Part shown: piece after piece, positions 37,429 to 45,046 of the stretch
Numbering within the stretch: the stretch's first letter is position 1
Layout: every line of letters begins with the position of its first letter
Source: Paenibacillus peoriae
GTDB taxonomy: Bacteria; Bacillota; Bacilli; Paenibacillales; Paenibacillaceae
NCBI RefSeq assembly: GCF_022531965.1
Contig: NZ_CP092831.1
Span: 2,198,001-2,262,000, forward strand
Reading direction: 5' to 3'
Length of the DNA: 64,000 bases
Notes under the pieces: generated by a model
Database searches by the model: none
What the model saw: the letters and a program-made list of their open reading frames with translations, nothing else
What the model was told of the DNA's origin: nothing
Program-made: the position numbers and the translations under genes

Positions 37429-38709
37429 TTGAACAAAACAGGTTTCGAGCGTGGCACACGCAGACAACTGAGGATTCATGTACTGCCAACCAAGCGCTTT
37501 AAGACGTTTGCTATATCATTGTATGTAGGCACTCCGCTACGGGAGGAAACCGTAACTCGAGTGGGGCTGGTACCTTTCGTTCTGCGCCGGGGTACAGAAT
37601 CGTATCCGCAGACTACACAATTCAGAGAACAGTTAGAGCAATTGTATGGCGCAGGTTTCGGATTCGATGTGTATAAACGTGGAGATTATCAGATCGTGCA
37701 ATTTCGCATGGATACGATTAATGACAGCTTTGTAAACAGTCCGGATAGTTTGCTGGATCGTTCGTTTGCTTTCCTTGGAGAAGTGCTGACGAAGCCTGCA
37801 TTGGAAAATGATGCATTTCAAACTGGATACGTTCAGCAGGAACGAGAAAATGTGCGCAAGAAGCTGGAATCTATAGTTAACGATAAAATACGTTATGCTG
37901 GTGAGCGCTGCATGGAGGAAATGTGCAAAGATGAGCCTTATCGTCTGCACCCTCTTGGTCAACGATCTGATCTGGACAGTATAGATGCACAGAGCTTGTA
38001 TGAGGCTTATGGAGAATGGCTGAATCATGCCAGCATGGATTTATACGTTGTGGGAGATACGACGCTAGAAGAAGTTGAGAAGTTTGTTGATCGCTATTTT
38101 CAATTGAACCGTTCAGCGGAAGCAGGGTATGTTCCGGAACAGCCCAAGTCGGTAGAGCGTGATGTTCAAACTGTTGTAGAGCGTCTTGATGTGAACCAGG
38201 GCAAGCTCAACATGGGATTGCGGACCCCTATTACGTATGGTGACGATCGCTATGCATCCGCTCTGATGTACAATGGCATTCTGGGCGGGTATCCGCATTC
38301 AAAGCTGTTCGTTAATGTAAGGGAAAAGGAAAGTTTGGCGTATTACGCTTCATCGCGATATGACGGGCATAAAGGGATTGGTACGATTCAATCTGGTATT
38401 GAAATTCCTAATTATGAAAAAGCGGTTACTATTATCCGCAAGCAACTGGAAGATACGCAAAACGGAGCGATTACTGAGCTGGAAATGACCCAAACGCAGG
38501 CGATGATTCGCAACTTGCTGAAGGAGATGCAGGATTCCGCTTTTGAGATGATCGCCTATGATTTTAACAGACAGCTTTCCGGTAAAGAGCGGACGGTAGA
38601 TGAGCTGCTGAGTCAGGTGGAGGCAGTCAAGGTGCAGGATGTTCAGGATGCCGCCCGGACGTTCCGACTGGACACTATTTATTTCTTGAGAGACCAGAAA
38701 GGGGAATAA
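37429..38709 (+). CDS. ymfF: M16 family protein YmfF, zinc motif degenerate
   Basis: First of two adjacent M16-type genes. The zinc-binding HxxEH is missing: where YmfH has HFLEH this protein reads PFVLRRGTE, so it is expected to be the non-catalytic partner of an M16 pair. The middle and C-terminal domains are recognisable (NHASMDLYVVGD, GILGGYPHSKLFVNVREKESLAYYASS in part). I take the TTG at 37429, eight bases after AAAGGAG; a TTG at 37423 is too close. That gives 426 residues. ymfH starts 2 bases after the stop. Confidence 0.9.
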   Translation: MNKTGFERGTRRQLRIHVLPTKRFKTFAISLYVGTPLREETVTRVGLVPFVLRRGTESYPQTTQFREQLEQLYGAGFGFDVYKRGDYQIVQFRMDTINDSFVNSPDSLLDRSFAFLGEVLTKPALENDAFQTGYVQQERENVRKKLESIVNDKIRYAGERCMEEMCKDEPYRLHPLGQRSDLDSIDAQSLYEAYGEWLNHASMDLYVVGDTTLEEVEKFVDRYFQLNRSAEAGYVPEQPKSVERDVQTVVERLDVNQGKLNMGLRTPITYGDDRYASALMYNGILGGYPHSKLFVNVREKESLAYYASSRYDGHKGIGTIQSGIEIPNYEKAVTIIRKQLEDTQNGAITELEMTQTQAMIRNLLKEMQDSAFEMIAYDFNRQLSGKERTVDELLSQVEAVKVQDVQDAARTFRLDTIYFLRDQKGE

Positions 38710-38711
38710 CG

Positions 38712-39992
38712 GTGGAGCATATACCTTATGAGCATTTGCAGGAAACGCTGTACTATGAAGTAATGGATAACGGCTTACACGTTTATGTGTTGCCCAAACC
38801 GGGTTTTCAGAAGACGTACGCCACATTTGCGACTAAATACGGCTCGGTTGATAATCATTTCCGCGTAGAAGGTCAACAGCCCGTAAAGGTGCCGGATGGC
38901 ATAGCCCATTTTTTGGAGCATAAAATGTTTGAAGAGCCTGAAGGAGATATTTTTGCTACCTTTTCCTCTAATGGTGCATCGGCGAACGCATTTACGAGCT
39001 TTGATCAAACCGTATATCTGTTTTCGGCAACTGAGCGTATTCAAGAAAATTTGACCACGCTGGTCAATTTTGTTCAACATCCTTACTTTACAGATGAAAA
39101 TGTAGAGAAGGAAAAAGGCATTATTGGCCAGGAAATCAATATGTATGAAGATAACCCCGATTGGCGGAGTTACTTTGGTCTGATCGAGGCGTTGTACAAG
39201 GTCCATCCGGTGCATATTGATATCGCAGGTACGATTCAATCCATCAGTACGATTACAAAGGAAACGCTGTACAGTTGCTATGAAGCTTTCTACCACCCAA
39301 GCAATATGATTCTTTTTGTAGTGGGAGGAGTGGATCCAGCTGAAGTAATAGAGCTGGTACGTAACAATCAGGCCAAAAAGGACTATAAGGCGCAGGGAGA
39401 GATTGAGCGGATTTTCGACGATGAACCCACTACAGTTGCAGAACCACGTCGTGAGGTGAAGCTGGCCGTTTCTCTGCCAAAGCTACTGTTTGGATTCAAG
39501 GAGGCAGAAGTAGGTTTAACGGGTGAAGAATTGCTTCGTCATGATCTGGAAACCAAGCTGATGCTTGATCTCCTATTTGGTTCCAGTACACAACTGTATC
39601 AAAAGCTCTACGATGAGGATCTGATTTCGGACAGTTTTGGCCATGAGTACAATAGTACGCAGCAATATGCATTTTCCGCAATCGGTGGAGATACCAAAGA
39701 CCCGGATCGGCTGTTGGCGAGAATACGTGAAGAGGTGGAGTCCATCCAGAAGCAGGGCTTCGCAGCAGAACATTTTGAACGGGCACGCAAAAAGAAAATC
39801 GGTGGTTATCTGCGTACACTCAATTCACCAGAAAATATTGCGCATGAATTTACAAGACATCGCTTCCGGGGCAGTGATTTTTTCCAACTGCTTCCGGTTT
39901 ATGAAAGTATTACGCTTGAGGATGTAAATCGCCGTCTGAAAGATCATATCCAGTGGGATCAACTCGCAATATCACTAGTGGTGAGTCCGTAA
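38712..39992 (+). CDS. ymfH: M16 family zinc peptidase YmfH
   Basis: Catalytic member of the YmfF-YmfH pair: HFLEH at about residues 66-70 with the following Glu in EKGIIGQEINMYEDNPD. The 426-residue length and pitrilysin-type two-half layout (C-terminal LLFGSSTQLYQKLYDEDLISDSFG) fit M16. GTG start at 38712 with AAAGGGGA upstream. Substrate is unknown; in some Gram-positives such pairs are linked to peptide or lantibiotic-like maturation, but nothing here points to a specific substrate. Confidence 0.92.
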   Translation: MEHIPYEHLQETLYYEVMDNGLHVYVLPKPGFQKTYATFATKYGSVDNHFRVEGQQPVKVPDGIAHFLEHKMFEEPEGDIFATFSSNGASANAFTSFDQTVYLFSATERIQENLTTLVNFVQHPYFTDENVEKEKGIIGQEINMYEDNPDWRSYFGLIEALYKVHPVHIDIAGTIQSISTITKETLYSCYEAFYHPSNMILFVVGGVDPAEVIELVRNNQAKKDYKAQGEIERIFDDEPTTVAEPRREVKLAVSLPKLLFGFKEAEVGLTGEELLRHDLETKLMLDLLFGSSTQLYQKLYDEDLISDSFGHEYNSTQQYAFSAIGGDTKDPDRLLARIREEVESIQKQGFAAEHFERARKKKIGGYLRTLNSPENIAHEFTRHRFRGSDFFQLLPVYESITLEDVNRRLKDHIQWDQLAISLVVSP

Positions 39993-40012
39993 TGTCCAGG
40001 GAGAGGGAAACG

Positions 40013-40780
40013 ATGACCACTGAGGGCGGAGAATTAAAAGCGATTGGCGATACAACTGTGCTGATTACAGGAGCGAGTGGCGGAATTGGTGCGGCTATTG
40101 CTGAGCGTTTTGCAGCTGTAGGGATGAATGTGGTCATTCACTACATGAAGTCCCATGAAAAAGCAAATGAAGTTGCCCGTCGTTGCATGGCTTATTCGGG
40201 CAAGGTTATGACCGTGTCAGCGGATCTGCGGAGCAAGGAGCAGATCGAACGCATGCGGGAAAAGCTGGATAATCACGGGATGAAGCCGGATATTCTTGTG
40301 AACAACGCCGGATTATCTCATTATGGGCTGTTGACAGATGTTTCGGAAGAGGAATGGGACGAAGTGATGGCAGTCAATGTTAAGGGAACCTTTCTGTGTA
40401 CGCAGGTTTTTATGCCACATATGATTTCCCAACGCTATGGCCGCATTGTGAATGTTTCCTCCGTGTGGGGGATATGTGGCGCTTCGTGCGAGGTGTTGTA
40501 TTCCACCACGAAGGGAGGCATTAACGCTTTCACTAAAGCGCTGGCTCAAGAAGTAGCACCTTCCGGGGTGACAGTGAATGCAGTAGCTCCAGGTGCAGTG
40601 AATACGTCGATGCTGGATCATTTAGATGAAGGCGAAATTACCAGTTTGGAAGAAGAAATTCCTGCCGGACGATTGGCTCGACCTGATGAGATATCATCCC
40701 TGGTTTATTTTCTTGCGCTTCCTGAGTCAGGTTATATTAATGGCCAGGTCATAAGTCCTAACGGAGGATGGGTGACTTAA
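40013..40780 (+). CDS. ymfI: SDR-family oxidoreductase YmfI
   Basis: Short-chain dehydrogenase of the FabG-like group, 255 residues from the ATG at 40013 (GGGAGAGGG site upstream). The frame also offers an ATG at 39992 overlapping the ymfH stop, adding seven residues. Nucleotide motif GASGGIGAAIA near 20-30, NNAG at about 95, catalytic Ser in NVSSVWG and the YxxxK pair in YSTTKGG. Substrate unknown; clustering with ymfFH is conserved in Bacillales. Confidence 0.92.
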   Translation: MTTEGGELKAIGDTTVLITGASGGIGAAIAERFAAVGMNVVIHYMKSHEKANEVARRCMAYSGKVMTVSADLRSKEQIERMREKLDNHGMKPDILVNNAGLSHYGLLTDVSEEEWDEVMAVNVKGTFLCTQVFMPHMISQRYGRIVNVSSVWGICGASCEVLYSTTKGGINAFTKALAQEVAPSGVTVNAVAPGAVNTSMLDHLDEGEITSLEEEIPAGRLARPDEISSLVYFLALPESGYINGQVISPNGGWVT

Positions 40781-40882
40781 GGGAAATAGCGCTTGGAGGA
40801 ATCCACCAGTATAGTAAGCGTCTGAGAAGAGCATATTACAACTGTTGATTTTAAATCTGAATCATCTAAGGAGGATTTAAGT

Positions 40883-41137
40883 ATGTCAACAGTTGTTCAG
40901 AATTTTGATGTTTGGAAAAAGTTCCTCGGTCAGCGTGTAGAGCAAGCGGAGAAGCTGGGAATCAGCCAAGATACCATTTCAGAGCTTGCTTATGAAATCG
41001 GTGATTTTCTGGATGAGAAGGTCGATCCAGCCAACCACTCCAACCGCGCATTGAAAGAACTGTGGGGAGTTGCCGATGAGGACGAGCGTCACACCATCGC
41101 CCGGCTAATGGTTAAATTGGCCAAGAGCAACGCATAA
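40883..41137 (+). CDS. ymfJ: DUF3243 protein (YmfJ)
   Basis: An 84-residue acidic-helical protein of unknown function. MSTVVQNFDVWKKFL, GISQDTISELAYEIGDFLDEK and the ending ELWGVADEDERHTIA match the DUF3243 family. AAGGAGG lies just before the ATG at 40883. It is followed by a strong terminator. No cysteine, signal peptide or membrane segment is seen. Confidence 0.9.
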   Translation: MSTVVQNFDVWKKFLGQRVEQAEKLGISQDTISELAYEIGDFLDEKVDPANHSNRALKELWGVADEDERHTIARLMVKLAKSNA

Positions 41138-41152
41138 GTAAGAACCAACATG

Positions 41153-41180
41153 AAAAGCTCCCTTTTGGGGGCTTTTCTGT
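41153..41180 (+). terminator. ymfJ terminator
   Basis: GAAAAGCTCCC (41153-41163) pairs fully with GGGGGCTTTTC (41168-41178), one wobble, TTTT loop. The U-rich 3' arm supplies most of the T tract. Confidence 0.8.
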
Positions 41181-41283
41181 AATGGTTACAGAGCTGTTCT
41201 TGTAATTCCCTTGTAATTTATATATCATAAACGTGATTGAGGCTTACAACACAATGCAGCCTATCAAATTTCAATAATTGGTT

Positions 41284-41313
41284 TTGTCGAAAGATGTTAT
41301 TTTATGATACAAT
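41284..41313 (+). promoter_or_regulatory. Sigma-A promoter of ymfK
   Basis: TTGTCG (41284-41289), 18-base spacer, TACAAT (41308-41313) with TG at the extended -10 position. About 50 bases before the ymfK GTG. Confidence 0.65.
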
Positions 41314-41364
41314 AATGCTTTGATTTGGAGTTGTTGACGGTTTGAATGTGAATGAGGTGCTAAC

Positions 41365-42138
41365 GTGACGGAAGAAACGAAACAGTGGTACATGGAGTAC
41401 AAGATACATAAAAATCGACCCGGACTGCTGGGAGACATTGCTTCCATGCTTGGTATTCTGGGGGTTAATATACTGACGATCAACGGTGTTGAAGGTGAAA
41501 GACGGGGAATGTTGCTTGAAACAGACGATGATGAGAAGATACGTATTCTCGGAGACACGTTAAAAAAAGCGAGCAACATTACAGTCACGGCCTTACGTGC
41601 TCCGAGACTGGTTGATATATTGGCAGTAAGACATGGCCGTTACATCGATCGGGATTCGGATGATCGTAAAACATTTCGCTTTACACGCGATGAGCTTGGG
41701 TTGCTGGTCGATTTTTTGGGTGAAGTATTAAAGAGGGACGGCAATCAGGTGATCGGTCTTCGCGGGATGCCACGTGTGGGCAAAACGGAATCCATTATTG
41801 CCAGTAGTGTATGCGCAATGAAGCGTTGGACTTTTGTATCTTCGACGCTACTAAGACAGACGGTACGCAGTCAGCTCTCTGAAGAAGAAATGAACCCAAA
41901 CAATGTGTTTATTATTGATGGTATTGTGAGTACAATTCGGTCAAATGAAAGACATTATCACCTGCTTCAGGAAATTATGAGCATGCCAAGTACTAAAGTG
42001 ATTGAGCATCCTGATGTATTTGTACGTGAGTCGGGATACAGCTTTGACGATTTCAATATCATTATTGAACTTCGCAATAATCCGGCTGAGGAAATTATTT
42101 ATGATACCTTTACAGCCAGTTATACAGAAGATCTTTAA
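41365..42138 (+). CDS. ymfK: YmfK (DUF3388): ACT domain plus P-loop segment
   Basis: A 257-residue protein of unknown function. Residues ~10-80 look like an ACT domain (NRPGLLGDIASMLGILGVN), the ligand-binding fold of amino-acid-regulated enzymes. The C-terminal part has a Walker A-like GMPRVGKT (134-141) and a Walker B-like NNVFIIDGI around 177-185, so nucleotide binding is possible. GTG start at 41365 behind GAGGTG. It is followed by rodZ after 30 bases. The domain reading is mine from motifs; the family is annotated DUF3388. Confidence 0.85.
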   Translation: MTEETKQWYMEYKIHKNRPGLLGDIASMLGILGVNILTINGVEGERRGMLLETDDDEKIRILGDTLKKASNITVTALRAPRLVDILAVRHGRYIDRDSDDRKTFRFTRDELGLLVDFLGEVLKRDGNQVIGLRGMPRVGKTESIIASSVCAMKRWTFVSSTLLRQTVRSQLSEEEMNPNNVFIIDGIVSTIRSNERHYHLLQEIMSMPSTKVIEHPDVFVRESGYSFDDFNIIIELRNNPAEEIIYDTFTASYTEDL

Positions 42139-42168
42139 ATAAGCGTAATTACACAAGGAGATGATGAC

Positions 42169-43269
42169 ATGTCAGAACTGGGTCAGCAATTAAAGGAGGC
42201 CCGGCTGCAAAAAGGATTGAGCCTTGACGATGTTCAGGAAATGACGAAGATACGCAAACGTTATCTGGAAGCCATTGAGACGGGCGATTACAAAGTGCTG
42301 CCGGGAAGCTTTTATGTCAGAGCTTTTATTAAAACATATGCTGAAACGGTCGGGTTGAATCCTGATGAGATTCTGGAAGGGCATCAAAGCAATGTGCCTG
42401 AACCTGAACCGGAAGCAGTCATGGAGCCTGTTACACAGAAACGCTCCAGCCGTCCCGCCACGATTGGTAATCTTAAATGGTTGCCTACAGCGTTAATGTG
42501 GCTTTTTCTAGTTCTCATTGTTGGGGTTATTTATGCTTATTGGGTGAGCAACAACCATTCAACTCCAAAAACAGCAGAAAACACAACACCGATTACTACA
42601 CCAAGTACAACACCAAGTACAACACCGAGTACAACACCGAGTACAACACCAAACACGTCTACTCCTGATACCACTACGACACAGCCGAACAATGGTCAAA
42701 CGACGGCTCCAAATGGTGCTGGTGGGCAGACTCCTGGTGCGGGGCAAACCGGGCAAACTCAGCCAAATGGTACGGGGAATACGGATGCTACTACTCCAAA
42801 TACTGGACAACAGCCGGATACGACTACTCCACAACAAGGTGTAACTGTGGCACAGGACGGCAAGCAAGGCAAGACGACGATTTTTAAAGTTTCCAGTGCA
42901 ACGGGAGCCACAGCCAAGGTTGATATTAAAGCTACGGGTGAAAGCTGGCTTGAAGTGTACAAGGGAGAAAATTCCCGTGGAGAAAAGCTGAGTTATGGTA
43001 TGACTAAAAGTGGAGATGCCATGTCTTTCGATATTGGTCCAGAAGGTTTATATATCAAATCAGGGCGGTCTTCTGCCACAGATATTTCCGTAGCAGGTCA
43101 ACCGATAACAGATAATAAATCGACTACTCGTGTACTGATACAGCAAGGAGAAGCCTCTTCGACCGGAACGAGTGCAGGGGTGACGGGTTTACCTGCAGAT
43201 TCTACGACAGGTAGCAGTACGGATTCAGCACAAAGTGGTACAGATTCTACAACTACTAATGGTGAATAA
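42169..43269 (+). CDS. rodZ: RodZ-like cell-shape protein (YmfM) with HTH, TM and DUF4115 domains
   Basis: Membrane-anchored cytoskeletal partner of MreB in other bacteria. Layout of the 366 residues: N-terminal HTH_25 domain (~1-70, LGQQLKEARLQKGLSLDDV), one membrane helix (~104-126, WLPTALMWLFLVLIVGVIYA in part), an extracellular Thr/Pro/Gly-rich segment with TTPS repeats (139-162) and Q/G/T-rich sequence to ~225, and a DUF4115 beta domain (~235-335, GESWLEVYKGE). A Ser/Thr tail ends the protein. The start ATG has AAGGAGATGA. Position before pgsA is conserved. Confidence 0.92.
   Translation: MSELGQQLKEARLQKGLSLDDVQEMTKIRKRYLEAIETGDYKVLPGSFYVRAFIKTYAETVGLNPDEILEGHQSNVPEPEPEAVMEPVTQKRSSRPATIGNLKWLPTALMWLFLVLIVGVIYAYWVSNNHSTPKTAENTTPITTPSTTPSTTPSTTPSTTPNTSTPDTTTTQPNNGQTTAPNGAGGQTPGAGQTGQTQPNGTGNTDATTPNTGQQPDTTTPQQGVTVAQDGKQGKTTIFKVSSATGATAKVDIKATGESWLEVYKGENSRGEKLSYGMTKSGDAMSFDIGPEGLYIKSGRSSATDISVAGQPITDNKSTTRVLIQQGEASSTGTSAGVTGLPADSTTGSSTDSAQSGTDSTTTNGE
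42583..42654 (+). repeat. 12-bp tandem repeat in rodZ (TTPS units)
   Basis: Six 12-base units, each coding Thr-Thr-Pro-(Ile/Ser/Asn); the middle four are TTPS with only Pro-codon third-base changes (CCA/CCG). It lies in the extracytoplasmic linker just after the membrane helix. Confidence 0.9.
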
Positions 43270-43292
43270 ACGCCTTGGTGCGAGGAAATACT

Positions 43293-43323
43293 AATGACTG
43301 TAATTCCTGGAAAGGCAGTCATT
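43293..43323 (+). terminator. Hairpin after rodZ
   Basis: AATGACTG (43293-43300) pairs perfectly with CAGTCATT (43316-43323); TTCATTTTCC follows. A moderate terminator, so some read-through into the small gene at 43354 is likely. Confidence 0.5.
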
Positions 43324-43353
43324 TCATTTTCCGCAAAGTGAGGTGTATACGTT

Positions 43354-43518
43354 ATGACCGTCAGCTGGATTGTGACTGGGCTCGGTATAATTGTCAGTTT
43401 ACTGGGCTATTATCTGACACCGAATGCATGGGGCTATGGCATACTGGGCTTTGGTCTTGCTCACATTGTGCTTGGACTTTTGGATATGTTCCGAACTCCA
43501 ACACGAAGCCATAATTAG
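43354..43518 (+). CDS. Small two-helix membrane protein, 54 aa, function unknown
   Basis: An ATG at 43354 with GTGAGGTG eight bases upstream opens a 54-residue frame ending TAG at 43518. The product has two hydrophobic stretches (SWIVTGLGIIVSLLGYYL and GYGILGFGLAHIVLGLL) joined by a short TPNAWG turn, and a polar, basic C-terminus (MFRTPTRSHN): a plausible two-TM hairpin protein. It lies between rodZ and yajQ and ends just before a very stable terminator, so it is either the last gene of the rodZ unit or a separate unit. I do not recognise a family. Confidence 0.75.
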   Translation: MTVSWIVTGLGIIVSLLGYYLTPNAWGYGILGFGLAHIVLGLLDMFRTPTRSHN

Positions 43519-43541
43519 ATATTTTGACCGTAAATGAAATA

Positions 43542-43581
43542 AAGGCGTTTTTGTCAGGAAAACTGGCAAGAACGCCTTTTT
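43542..43581 (+). terminator. Strong terminator before yajQ
   Basis: A 16-bp stem (43542-43557 with 43563-43578, two G-T wobbles) around a GAAAA loop, followed by T to 43581. Confidence 0.95.
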
Positions 43582-43594
43582 AGTCAACCGATTA

Positions 43595-43624
43595 TTGGAT
43601 TTTTGTAAATGACTAGCCTATAAT
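43595..43624 (+). promoter_or_regulatory. Sigma-A promoter of yajQ
   Basis: TTGGAT (43595-43600), 18-base spacer, TATAAT (43619-43624). About 40 bases before the ATG. Confidence 0.7.
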
Positions 43625-43662
43625 TAGATATTGAACTTTGTTGTGGAAAGGAAAGTGAAACG

Positions 43663-44154
43663 ATGGCTTCAGAAAATTCATTTGATATCGTCTCCAAAAT
43701 GGATATGCAGGAGTTAACAAATGCGGTTCATCAGACGGAGCGTGAAATTGAAACACGATTTGATTTCAAGGATAGCAAAAGTAGCCTCAAGCTTGAGAAA
43801 GAAGCTCTTACGATTGCATCGGAAGACGAATACAAGCTGAATGCGGTGATTGATATTTTGCAGTCTAAAATGGCTAAACGAGGTCTGTCCCTCAAAAATG
43901 TGGAGTATGGCAAATTGGAACCCGCTTCTCTAGGTTCAGTGCGTCAGCGTCTTTCGCTGAAGCAGGGAATTGATCAGGATAATGCCAAGAAAATTAACAT
44001 TCTTATTCGGGACTCCAAGCTAAAAGTTAAAAGTCAGATTCAAGGTGATCAAATCCGGGTGACCGGGAAAAACAGGGATGATTTACAGGCGATCATTCAA
44101 TTGCTACGTAAAGCTGATTTGCCATTGGAGCTTCAATTTACAAACATGAAATAA
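43663..44154 (+). CDS. yajQ: YajQ family nucleotide-binding protein (DUF520)
   Basis: Members of this family bind nucleotides, and cyclic di-GMP in some proteobacteria. The 163 residues match end to end: MASENSFDIVSKMDMQEL, IETRFDFKDSKSSL, LSLKNVEYGKLEPASLG and QIQGDQIRVTGKNRDDLQ. ATG 43663 follows GGAAAG. It has its own promoter, and no cyclic di-GMP enzymes lie nearby. Its insertion before pgsA is not the B. subtilis order. Confidence 0.93.
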   Translation: MASENSFDIVSKMDMQELTNAVHQTEREIETRFDFKDSKSSLKLEKEALTIASEDEYKLNAVIDILQSKMAKRGLSLKNVEYGKLEPASLGSVRQRLSLKQGIDQDNAKKINILIRDSKLKVKSQIQGDQIRVTGKNRDDLQAIIQLLRKADLPLELQFTNMK

Positions 44155-44213
44155 AGACGTTTTCCCTCATATATTTTGCAGGAAAAACGTTGCTTGATGT
44201 GCGGCAGGTTATT

Positions 44214-44242
44214 TTGACATGCGTTTTGCGCCATATTATACT
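44214..44242 (+). promoter_or_regulatory. Sigma-A promoter of pgsA
   Basis: Consensus TTGACA (44214-44219), 17-base spacer, TATACT (44237-44242). It lies ~120 bases upstream of pgsA. Confidence 0.85.
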
Positions 44243-44363
44243 TGTAACGAAAATGCAGACAATTCAGGTGTATAGCGCTCGCCGAAAGCGATTTACATAG
44301 GGTTGAATTTAATCCGAAAACTGCCATTTGTAATCAAGTACGATAATCAGGGGAGAGTGTGTT

Positions 44364-44951
44364 GTGAATTTACCCAACAGAATTACAATAACGCGGATTT
44401 GCCTTATCCCGGTGATGATGCTGGCTTTGCTGGTGGACTTTGATTTTTATCCGCCACCGATTGAGATCGGAGCTTTCAAGCTGCCGTATAATCAGCTGAT
44501 TGCGGCTATCATTTTCCTTGTAGCAGCCAGCACGGACGGTCTTGACGGGTATTTGGCACGTAAAAATAATATGGTCACCAATTTGGGCAAGCTGTTGGAC
44601 CCCCTTGCTGATAAGCTTTTGGTAACCGCCATTTTGGTTTCCTTGGTAGAAATGGGGAAAATTGATTCGTGGATTGTTGTTGTGATTGTTAGCCGTGAGT
44701 TTGCGGTTACGGGGCTGCGTCAGATTGCCTTGCTGGATGGGTCTGTGGTTGCTGCAAGCAATTGGGGCAAATTAAAGACGATCATTCAGATTGTTGCTAT
44801 AGTAGCGCTGCTCATTAATAATTTCCCGTTTGTTTTTCTTGGTATACCGTTTGATTTAATAGCGATATGGGCAGCGGTGTTGATCACCATTTATTCGGGT
44901 ATTGATTATTTCGTGAAAAATATCCATTTGCTGAGCTCCTCCAAGGTTTAA
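44364..44951 (+). CDS. pgsA: Phosphatidylglycerophosphate synthase
   Basis: Makes phosphatidylglycerophosphate from CDP-diacylglycerol (product of CdsA at 1408) and glycerol 3-phosphate. The CDP-alcohol phosphotransferase signature D-G-x2-A-R-x8-G-x3-D-x3-D is intact: DGLDGYLARKNN then GKLLDPLADKLL. 195 residues with several membrane helices. GTG start at 44364 behind GGGGAGAG. A hairpin follows before cinA. Confidence 0.95.
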   Translation: MNLPNRITITRICLIPVMMLALLVDFDFYPPPIEIGAFKLPYNQLIAAIIFLVAASTDGLDGYLARKNNMVTNLGKLLDPLADKLLVTAILVSLVEMGKIDSWIVVVIVSREFAVTGLRQIALLDGSVVAASNWGKLKTIIQIVAIVALLINNFPFVFLGIPFDLIAIWAAVLITIYSGIDYFVKNIHLLSSSKV

Positions 44952-44967
44952 CAGTATAAATTTTATG

Positions 44968-45005
44968 GAAACAGCAATAGGGACTAAACTTATTGCTGTT
45001 TCTTT
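44968..45005 (+). terminator. Hairpin between pgsA and cinA
   Basis: GAAACAGCAATA (44968-44979) is perfectly complementary to TATTGCTGTTTC (44991-45002). The T tract is short (TTTATAT), so termination may be partial. Confidence 0.65.
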
Positions 45006-45046
45006 ATATAATTCCCATCATATTCGCAGTACAGGAGGAAGAATTG

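Noticed and set aside
43275..43514. 79-codon frame overlapping the small membrane protein
   Set aside because: Cys/Trp-rich out-of-frame reading with no ribosome site; the 43354-43518 frame has a good site and a sensible two-helix product.
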